Assembly: GCA_034698045.1 (NCBI GenBank)
Contig: JAQGAU010000146.1
Span: 1-37,920 of the forward strand
DNA length: 37,920 nucleotides
Source of the DNA: Paramacrobiotus richtersi
Lineage: Eukaryota; Tardigrada; Eutardigrada; Parachela; Macrobiotidae
Reading direction: 5' to 3'
Every line of letters begins with the position of its first letter. Positions within the stretch are counted from its first letter, which is position 1. A program made the translations under genes and the position numbers. The notes under the pieces were generated by a model. It was not told the DNA's origin. It saw nothing but the letters and a program-made list of their open reading frames with translations, and did no database searches. Below are positions 25,900-37,920 of the stretch, one piece after another.

Positions 25900-28800
25900 A
25901 TGCCGGTCCCCGTGGACACGGAGGTCCCCCCTGAGATGATCGACTCCTCCCCGGACGAACAGCCGCCCATCTCCATGAACGAGGACACCTCCGGCTTCCA
26001 GCAGCGCTACATCCTCAAGGAGATCCTCGGGCGGGGCGCCTGCAGTATCGTCAAGCGGTGCGTGGAGAAAACCACCCAGAAGGAGTTTGCCGTCAAGATT
26101 GTCGATCTGACGACGGAGAACGCGACCGAGGCGGATGCCACCGAGATCTACACGGCCACCAAGAACGAGATTGCTATTTTGAGGCTGTTGGCCGGACATC
26201 CCAATATCACCGAGCTGCACGATGTGTTTGAGAGTGTGACGTTCATTTTTTTGGTGTTTGAGCTGTGCCGGAAGGGGGAGCTGTTTGATCATATGAATCA
26301 GGTTAGAAACTGAATGAACGGGGATTTTTTCTGGATTTTTTGGCATTTTTTCTTCGATGTTTGAACCAAAGTGTCAAGTGACATGTTGGATTTTCGCCAA
26401 CGATTGAGTGATCAAGTTTATGGTGTACTGTATGTAGTTCAACCTTTGACGGGACTCTTTAGAGGCAAAAAAAATTAAAGAAAAATTTAAAAAAAATTTA
26501 CTAAATGTAAAAAAAATTTACTATATGTAAAAAATTTACAATACTATAAGTTTATGCTAGTGTTAGTACTTTTCGCAAATTGTAGTTGAGTACTAAGGAT
26601 TGCACGCAAATGGATCACGTGAATGGCCGTTTGTGTGCCAGTCCACTACGATATTTTCGCAAAATACATGGCCAGTCGGCTGTTGCAGTTACTGTACTGC
26701 GTACGAAGCGTAGGAAAAAGTATCTCTGGATAAGACTGGATTTCTTGTAAAGGCCATGCGTATATTCCGAAACACGAAACGAGATATTTTTTTCTGAAAT
26801 TTGCAAGCAAAAAGGGTGGAATAAGTGCGAAACCAAACCACCGAGGATGTTTTCCGTGTGAAGACTGAAGAGGGTACTTTTTGGGAGAAATAATAAACTA
26901 AATTGTATTTAGTCTTATTCATGTGAAACGTCGATATGAGACAGAATGTTCTGAGACGTACTTTTGTCAAACGGTTTCCGGAAAATTAAATGACAAAATT
27001 ATGTTCTGACAGCCGACCTTGACAGTCTTTCGAACCTGGAAAATTTGGTTGGAAATGTTGTGGAAACACATTTTTCAAGTGGTAAAAACCATGACTTTGA
27101 TACTTTCGAATCCGAAGTAAGAATTAACTTTTACAGGATTTGTTCCAATTGAAACCGGTTTGAAATAGCTGTGTATGTCCTGTACTTTACGCTGCACAAT
27201 GATTTGAAAATTGTTATTAATTTTAATAGCGTTCTGAAGCAGCTTGCAAGATATACTGAATTTGTCAGGTGGTGACGCTATCCGAGAAACGCACCCGTCG
27301 CATCATGCAGCAACTCCTCAACGTCGTGGCGTTTATGCACCAGCGCAACGTGGTGCACCGTGATCTGAAACCGGAGAATATCTTGCTGGACGACCAGCTG
27401 AACATCAAGGTGACGGACTTTGGGTTTGCGGCCATCATCCCGGAAGGGGAGACGGGCGGGTTCCGGGAGTTGTGTGGGACGCCGGGCTATTTGGCGCCGG
27501 AAGTCCTCAAAGTGTCCATGTACCAGGGACAGAATCCCTATGGGAAGGAGGTGGATTTGTGGGCCTGTGGCGTGATTATGTACACACTGCTGGGTAAGGA
27601 TGTTTACCTGGTACAATGTAAATATAAAAAACTTGGTAGAAATTAATAATTAAATAAAATTAGTAAAAATTAATAATTACGAGAAGGATTTAATAATTAA
27701 TTAAAATTAGTAAACGTTAATAATTAATAGAAGAAATTAATAAAAATTAAGTTATTAAAAAATTTATGAAAATTTGAAAATTCGATTTGTTTCGGTAACT
27801 GTGTGTAACCTTGTCAGTGTTTGATATTTGTCACGTATATAAAAATACATAAAAATAAATGATGCATAAAAATAATAACACAAAATAATTAGGAGAATAC
27901 AATTGGGAACACAATAAAAATAAGATTGAACAGATACCAAAAAAATTGACAAACCAGGAATCGCATTGAAAGTTTTAGGAGATGTGATAGATTGAGCATA
28001 AAGTGGTCTATATTCTGGAAATTACAGTTTTGAAAATATATGGGATAATTAAGAAGAATACTGGAGACGAGGTGAAGGAAGAGAGGAATCGGTGTATTCA
28101 AAATTTTTTTGGGTTTTGTTATCTGTTTCCGCTCGAACTTTGCTTACTCTGTTTGGTCAATGATCGGTGTTGTTCTTCGATGATTAGTTGTATGGATTTT
28201 TGGAGTTTTGGATGTTGCGCATTTATAGTCGGCATTTTTCTGAAACGTTATTGATTTGCCACATCGAATGATATAATTTTCTGTCACATTTATTGCCCTG
28301 GATAGCTTAAAATATTTTCAACAGTCTTAGATAGCAAACTGACCAGCCGATTAGATTTGCAAAACTAAAGATGCTGTTAAAACGTCACGGTGTACAGCGT
28401 AATCTGGCACATCGAACATGCGTCAGAAGCTGTATTTTATTGTCGCAGATCACGTGTATGACATTATTCTAATCAATGCGTCTATATTTACAGCCGGTTA
28501 CCCACCCTTCTGGCACCGCCGCCAGATGATGATGCTGCGCATGATCGTCGAAGGCCAGTACAGCTTCTCCGCCCCCGAATGGGAGGACGTCTCCGAGGAC
28601 CCCAAAGATCTAATCCGCGGCTTCCTCGCCGTCGACCCGGCCGCTCGTCTAACCGCCGACGAAGCCCTGGCCCATCCCTTCTTCCAGATTGGCACGTTTG
28701 TCCTGCAGACCATCTCCCCGAAACGCCGATTACAGCGGACGATTTTGATGGTCCGGTGTGCGGTGCGGATCAAACGGCAGTTGTTTGTCAAGCCCCAGAC

Positions 28801-28987
28801 CAAGATCCCACTGAGTCAGATCCAACGGGATCCGTACCGGCAGCGGTATATCCGCAAGGCGATTGATGCGGCGGCGTTTAAGATTTACGGGCATTGGGTT
28901 AGGAAGGATGAGGAACAGAATCGGGCGGCTATGTTTCAGAATTCGATTAAGTTGGAGATGAAGCTGCTGGTTAGGACGGGCAAATAA
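25900..28987 (+). CDS. PHKG: phosphorylase b kinase gamma catalytic subunit, copy B, 3 exons
   Basis: Exons: 25900-26301, 27269-27593, 28494-28987; introns are GT-AG with phases 0 and 1; product 406 aa. Role as for copy A: catalytic subunit of the phosphorylase kinase complex. Seen: an acidic, Pro-rich N-terminal extension of about 35 residues absent from copy A; glycine loop [10 protein letters not shown]; catalytic Lys66 (FAVKIVD); HRD 164-166; DFG 184-186; Glu201 in RELCGTP, the family's built-in acidic activation-loop residue; [15 protein letters not shown]. The C-terminal regulatory region is complete ([50 protein letters not shown]). It is clearly the paralog of copy A, but none of its intron positions coincide with copy A. 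The start at 25900 is the first ATG after a T-rich acceptor at 25890. Confidence 0.96.
26490..26541. repeat. short tandem repeat in PhK gamma B intron 1
   Basis: AAAAAATTTACTAAATGT is followed directly by a near-identical unit (ACTATATGT) and a partial third unit. About 20 bp times 2.6. It lies about 190 bp after the donor. Confidence 0.6.
27642..27751. repeat. 46-bp tandem repeat, about 2.3 copies, in PhK gamma B intron 2
   Basis: Units 27642-27687 and 27688-27733 share TTAATAATTAA.TAAAATTAG, TAAA..TTAATAATTA and a final AGAAG; a partial third follows. It begins about 50 bp after the donor at 27594. The sequence is AT-rich, but word order and unit length are kept. Confidence 0.75.
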
Positions 28988-30196
28988 CAGTGGAATTTCG
29001 TGTGTTTTCATCGACGTTGTGCAGCTGGGATGTGGAAAAGTGTAATATCCGTCAAGTCGCAGGTGCACCCGCCATGAGGAATGGATCCGCTACCTGGTTA
29101 TAGTTCCGATACGCCTGTCCGGCCTTGTGGTCCGCCCACATTGCGGATCCGCCAATAGCGTTGTCAGAGTCTCCGCCCGGCAGCTGGTGCCACCCCATGA
29201 CGTTAACTGACCAATGGCGTCACTGAAAACGCTTACCCCGCTCATACCATTGGTTACTGTGTCGGATTACACTAGTACTCATTTGCACCTGTAGCTTCCC
29301 GCCTTTTCGTTGTTTTATGAGTGTGGTCACTGCCCTGGTTGGTTCTTTTAATTTTTGAACTACGTATGATACTGATCTCGGTTGCGTGATAAGGGCACTA
29401 TGAGTTGTTCTGATTGTGCGTTTTATTGTTGACTTTTCGTTGTGTTAACCAAAAGACACAGTGCAGCTTTTATGTGGTGTATCGTAATACGTATACAAGA
29501 AAGTTGAAGAAACATTGCTCCGTTGAATAAAGAATACTGGATAAATGCTGTTTTGAAAACAATTATCGGTTTCACACATTCATCGTAAGTAATAATATAA
29601 TAATATAAGGAAAAATCGAACGTGAGGTAGCTTGATTTCACACTGTTCAGATTTCTAATGGTCTCACTGCAATTCGTCCACCGTTTCCTTCCGATTTGCT
29701 TGTTGTATCGCACCTTTCAGCCATGAACTCTGCAAAATTCATACTTTCAAGTATGGACGCGAAGTATGTTAAAGATCGATTTCTTAAAGGTCACCGTATT
29801 GACACATGCAGCTGGCAATCACCACAAACGTTTCAACAGCATAAACGTTTAGTCAAAGCAAATGTACAATGTGTCTGAAAGTACGTTTGCCTTGGTTTGG
29901 CAATGCCCGAACAGTGCAATAAAGTACAAGACGCATACGGTACAAATAAAAATAACACGCTAACAATGTAGAATTTGTAAATAGTTTTGTTGTTTCACAG
30001 AGATCTGTACAATAACTCGGCCTTCGAATTACTACATGCGTTGTAACCTTACCTCTTATTTCAAAAATTGACCAACAAAATTACAAAATTCAAAAAATTT
30101 GCGATAGTTATGAAGTTTCTTCTAGAAGTTTGGCTACTGTAGTGGTATCATAGTAATATTAGTCAGCATAGAGCAAAAAATGTTGACCTTTGAGAA
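28988..30196. other. gap between the convergent PhK gamma B and PABP-derived copy 1 ends
   Basis: Holds the PhK gamma B 3' UTR (plus-strand AATAAA near 29525) and the 3' UTR of PABP-derived copy 1 on the minus strand (a minus-strand AATAAA reads as TTTATT near 29422, rather distant). From about 29180 rightward the sequence is repeated at 33266 onward. Frames here are also present, differently broken, in that second copy, which argues against coding. Confidence 0.4.
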
Positions 30197-32684
30197 TCAG
30201 TCCCATTCATCCTCCATATCGGCGTTAGTGATCCCGTCGTCGTCTACAACGACGAATATCGTAATCCGAGTGTGAATGAGCGTACGCTATGACATATCTC
30301 TACTGAGAGCCTTACATTCCTCTTCCGACGTGGAGTCCCTCTCCTGTCGTCGGGGATGTGTCCAGCGTGACCGCGGCGTATACCGCATCATGGGGCGCAA
30401 TTGGACCGCCGGTGGGAAGCAGGGCAGCGGCACAAGACGGCCACTGTGCTTAAGCGGGATGGCTTTGACCACGTGTAGAGGTCGACCGCCCACCATCTTG
30501 CCGTCCATCTGTTGCGCGGCCGTACGGGCTGCGTCGAGGGTGGTGAAGCCGATGAAACCGACACCCTTGGAACGGCCGCCTTCTCTTACAACCTAGGTGC
30601 AATCAGGCCCTTATTTACCAGTGTACACCACATGCAAACATTAAGTCAGGTATTCGTGCTACATCTTTCGTGCTATATCTTTCGTGCTACATCGATCTAG
30701 ATGGAACACTTTTCGCGGTGCTGCAGTACCATTTCTTAATGAACAATACTTTGCACATCAGTTTAGTAATCAGTTTTAACTATCAAGTTTATGTTAAACG
30801 AAAGGTCACACGTATATCGGTACGTTCTTTAGCATTTGCTCGTTAGCTCTGATTATCGGTGCAACTGATCGTAAGTTCTTACGAAGGTGTCGGTAATGTT
30901 GCCGCAGTGGGCAAACTCCTTGCGCAGCATCTCATCGTCGATCGTTTCGTTCAGATTCTTGACACACAGACTGAGACCGCGTAGGGTACTGAACTGGTGG
31001 TGCTGCAGCCGTTTTCGCTGATGTTCAGCTCGTGTTTGGGCGCGACCAACATACAGGTTCTGACCGTTCATTTCCGTACCGTTCAACTCCTTGCAAGCCT
31101 GTACAGGTCAAGTGCACATATGCAGTTCAGGACATTTTGGTTTTTAAGTTTTATTACGATAAAGCTACGGTTGGCGAAGCCATTTCTAGCTGTGGTGGTC
31201 ATGTGAAGCCTTGTCTTGGTCTCATGAACCGCTAGACAAGGCTACACATGACTATCTGTACATTCTACTGCGTTTTGCTGTTGCTGTCGTTAGAGGAACC
31301 GCGGCATCAATGTTATTAGGCGTATTGCCACATACTAAATTAAAGGCGGTTTTGAATGATAAGGCTGGTGTTGGTTGTTTCGGTTTCAGTTTTTACTATT
31401 GACTTAGCAGTCTTAGCTACAGTAGTAGTTATTTTAGCGCCAGTTTCGTTGTACCACATTCCCAATAAATCCCTGCTGACTGTCTAAATATTGAGACCCG
31501 GCCTCCTCAATAACGGTAAGACTGTGCAAAACGGATCATCGACAATTAAGAAGTGCACATTACATGCGCAACTGCGCATATCATGACTGCAAGGACTTGA
31601 AAACCTGACGGCGCCAGTACGTCAGTTTTCGTTGGACAATTACCGCTTGCTAAATATTACACCGGTACCGTCGATGTTCGATATTTAGTTTCGAACCTAA
31701 ACGTAGCTCCTAGCAACAGAAATCGGATCGTCTCGTAAATTTCAACCGATCACCACGAAAAATTTACTCCATCCATCAGTCGAAAATCAAAAACTCAAGA
31801 AAACATTATACAGCGCGTGCTTAACGGTTACGATAACGACGTAGGACACAGACGAACAACACGAGAACCAGAACAATTATATCACCTCAGACAGTTCGAT
31901 TTACGTTATTATAAAGTTAGGACGAATTCCGAGGAAAATTTCACAGGGCGTTACCGGGCGTTACAGGTTAAACAGCAACGAACACAAAAAATGCCTTCAT
32001 TTATACGCATACAACGACCGTACGTAGTACGTACCAGCTCAGCTTGTTCGGGCCGTTCAAAACTGACAAACCCGAACCCCCGGGACTTGCCGTTCTCATC
32101 CTTCACAACGGCATGACGGGCCACCTTGCCATACTGTTCAACCAAAGCGAGCAGTCTGCTATCGTCCATGTCATCGCCAAAGTTCTTGATGAGCACTGCG
32201 ACAAACTGACCTTCTGCACGCGGGATGAAGCACCCCACAATTCTGCGACCAAACACCGCGGTGTCATATTGGAAGTACTGTCAATGGTGGTTACGTTGTG
32301 CTTACACTTTCTGCCCATTCAACATCGTGCCGTTAAGTTTCTCAATGGCGTCGTCAGCGACCGCTTTCGTTTCGTAGAGCACAAAAGCATAGCCTCTACT
32401 CTGGCCCTTGTCGTCCACGGCCACCTGCCAGCAGCGAAAAAGGTGGCAGTGTAATCACAAATCTCTGCCAGTTGGCGAAACTGTTATTACTCGAAAATTA
32501 GTTTTCTAGTATAGCTGTTGTATGTGCAGTACCGAAAATTCACCTTAGAGGAGAGGATGGTCCCGAAAGCGGCGAATGTATCGTTCAAGGATTTGTCATT
32601 GAAGGTCTTCTCCAGGTTGTTGATGAAAATTCTACCAGACGCGGAGTCCGGGCGGCGCAGTGAGGAGTCTATCTGCGATGACAT
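30197..32684 (-). CDS. PABP-derived three-RRM protein, copy 1 (no RRM1, no MLLE), 6 exons
   Basis: Exons (minus strand): 32684-32544, 32424-32306, 32242-32035, 31098-30883, 30592-30316, 30243-30197; GT-AG, phases 0, 2, 0, 0, 1; product 335 aa. It aligns with cytoplasmic poly(A)-binding protein from the RRM1-RRM2 linker onward: [17 protein letters not shown] matches human MWSQRDPSLRKSG. RRM2 ([14 protein letters not shown]), RRM3 ([22 protein letters not shown]) and RRM4 ([18 protein letters not shown]) follow, then a short tail with QLRPMMRY (as in PABP QLRPSPRW) and a final acidic exon [15 protein letters not shown]. An in-frame TAG sits one codon before the ATG, so RRM1 is not simply upstream in the same exon. 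Several RNP aromatics are replaced (see findings), so RNA binding is probably reduced or altered. Function unknown; an RNA-binding regulator is inference. Confidence 0.9.
31200..31250. repeat. hairpin-forming inverted repeat in intron 3 of PABP-derived copy 1
   Basis: CATGTGAAGCCTTGTCT (31200-31216) and AGACAAGGCTACACATG (31234-31250) pair at 16 of 17 positions across a 17-nt loop. Copy 2 has at the equivalent place only a compact near-palindrome, AGACAAGGCTTGTCT. The right arm lies in a segment found only in copy 1. Confidence 0.7.
31217..31480. other. copy-1-specific intron segment, possible small insertion
   Basis: Relative to copy 2, where GGCTTGTCTAAAT is continuous near 35710, copy 1 has about 264 extra bases between CCTTGTCT (ending 31216) and TGTCTAAAT (from 31481). 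The 5-bp TGTCT stands at both edges, as a target-site duplication would. It contains no coding frame of note. A deletion in copy 2 is the alternative. Confidence 0.4.
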
Positions 32685-34070
32685 GGCCTAATATGCAGCG
32701 TACGGGATCAGGATTCAGGTAGAATCAAGAAAAGATCGAGCTGTTTGTCAGGTCCGGCAAATAGGATTGCAATTCATTGTAAACAGATAAAGGTCTTGTT
32801 CGATAAACAGTTCGAAATAACAGTTCTAGACTGACACTTAAATACAGCCAGTCATAAGACGTGCGAAACTGAGCCGATGCAATTAGTCAACCGGCCGCAG
32901 TCGCACCGCCACGAGAAGTGACATTATGCACCTTCAAAAGCACTTCGTATCTATTCTCAAGAAAATTAATTCTTAGAAAAAAGTGAAACCAAAGTTTTTG
33001 TCATACTGAAAGCAACCATCATTGATCTTTTAGTCTAAATTAAAACGGTATGAAATCAGTAAAGGTCTCGGGAAAAAATCGCACCTCGGGTGTTGAGAAG
33101 AAAAACCCGGATAATAATATGGGGAAAAGCACAAAATCTGACGGGCCGTCGAGGTTACTGCCGTCCATTTGCGGTTGGCCTTTAGTTCTTCAGACTGATG
33201 GCAGTCCCCCCTGGTTACCGCCCACAGGCACCATCGCTATACAAAAGTTCCGGCCGCAGGTGCCGCCCCATGACGACAATTGACCAGTCGCGTCATTGCA
33301 AACGCTTACGCCGCTCGCAGCATTGGTTACTTCGTCGGATTACTCTACACTCATTTGTACCTGTAGCTTCCACCTTTTCGTTGTTTTATGACTGTAGTCA
33401 CTGCCCTGGTTGGTTCTTTTAATTTTTGAACTACGTATGATACTGATCTCGGTTGCATGATAAGGGCACTACGAGTTGTCCTGATTGTGCGTTTTGTTGT
33501 TGACTTTTCGTGGTGTTAACCAAAAGGCACAGTGCAGCTTTTATCTGGTGTTTCGGGATACGTATGCAAGAAAGTTGAAGAAACACTGCTCCGTTGAATA
33601 AAGATTACTGGATAAATGTTGTTTTGAGAAACATGAAAGGTTTCATAGATTCATCGTTACAACAATGTCATGTACGTAAGGAAACTGCGTCGACGGGAGA
33701 GGTAGCTCGATTTCATAAAGTTCAGACTTCTGATCGTCTCCTTCTCTTCTTCCGATCTGCTTGCTGTTTCGCACATTGCAGCCATGAACTGTACAAAATT
33801 CATTCTTCAATAATGGACGCGATTGCGAAAGAAGTTTAAGATCGATTTCTAAAAGGTCACCGTACTGACACATGCAAGTACGCAAAAGTTCATCAGCACA
33901 AACATTTAGCAATGACAGAACAGCACAATGCAAGTATCAGGCATGCAAATAAAGATAAGTAGATAACAATCTCAGAATGGGGAATTTGTTGCTGTTTTCA
34001 CGCAGATTTCTGTTTCGAACTACTACTTGTGTTATACCATACAGTAATAATGTCGCCCATGAGAATCAGT
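32685..34070. other. gap between the two PABP-derived copies
   Basis: Right of 32684 lies the promoter and leader of copy 1 (to about 33265). From there to 34070 is the 3' flank of copy 2, a repeat of the DNA downstream of PhK gamma B. Blocks such as GAAAGCAACCATCATTGATC and ATCAGTAAAGGTCTCGGGAA in the promoter half recur at 37660-37725. No RRM1-like frame is present anywhere in this gap. The frames seen are shadows of duplicated non-coding DNA. Confidence 0.5.

Positions 34071-37920
<3,850 letters not shown>

Larger units (their letters stand above)
29180..33265. repeat. tandem duplication unit 1 (contains PABP-derived copy 1)
   Basis: The left edge shares GGTGCC(A/G)CCCCATGACG with 33260-33277. 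Long non-coding stretches match the second unit, for example GGTTGGTTCTTTTAATTTTT, ACGTATGATACTGATCTCGG and CTCCGTTGAATAAAGA at 29340-29530 and 33410-33605. The 5' flank of copy 1 (about 32800-33265) matches the 5' flank of copy 2. The unit is about 4.1 kb. Edges are approximate, judged by eye. Confidence 0.8.

Noticed and set aside
30276-30596. Plus-strand 106-codon frame
   Set aside because: Antisense to exon 5 of PABP-derived copy 1, whose frame encodes RRM4 RNP1 and the tail.
32685-33265. A hidden RRM1 exon upstream of PABP-derived copy 1
   Set aside because: Neither strand-matched frame shows RNP2 or RNP1 motifs in this flank or in the equivalent flank of copy 2, and in-frame stops precede both ATGs.
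33643-33933. Minus-strand 96-codon frame between the PABP copies
   Set aside because: The homologous stretch near 29560-29860 in the first unit does not keep the frame, so the duplicated DNA does not behave as coding.

Overview
The window is animal nuclear DNA. The genes are split by GT-AG introns (56 bp to about 1.6 kb), and phosphorylase kinase gamma, alkaline ceramidase and poly(A)-binding protein are recognisable with animal-type domain layouts. Small genes and short intergenic gaps suggest a compact invertebrate (protostome-like) genome. I cannot name the phylum from sequence alone.

Layout from left to right. 1-2199: a possible C-terminal coding scrap at the left edge, then a diverged non-coding stretch. 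2200-4475 (-): a 4-exon GT11 alpha-1,2-fucosyltransferase. 5502-10775 (-): a complete 12-exon PRPF19 (Prp19), including a 67-nt exon and a 19-nt first exon. 13246-18023 (+): phosphorylase kinase gamma copy A, 4 exons. 18928-21751 (-): a 5-exon alkaline ceramidase. 25900-28987 (+): phosphorylase kinase gamma copy B, 3 exons. 30197-32684 and 34071-37324 (both -): two 6-exon tandem copies of a PABP-derived protein that has RRM2, RRM3 and RRM4 but neither RRM1 nor the MLLE domain. These two sit in a duplicated unit of about 4-4.6 kb whose flank is repeated again at the right edge.

All seven genes were assembled exon by exon with matching phases, and each gives an open product of normal or near-normal family length: 386, 510, 395, 286, 406, 335 and 338 aa. 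The genes are not an obvious pathway. They cover Golgi glycan fucosylation, splicing, glycogenolysis control, sphingolipid turnover and mRNA binding.

The observations most worth a second look are these. (1) The two PhK gamma paralogs share none of their five coding intron positions. (2) The tandem PABP derivatives lack RRM1 and MLLE and end in a short acidic exon; one copy has lost RNA-stacking aromatics. (3) Many introns in the 2-28 kb part carry their own private tandem duplication, usually near the 5' splice site. (4) Introns of the 2-28 kb genes are AT-rich and low-complexity, whereas the PABP-derivative introns are not.
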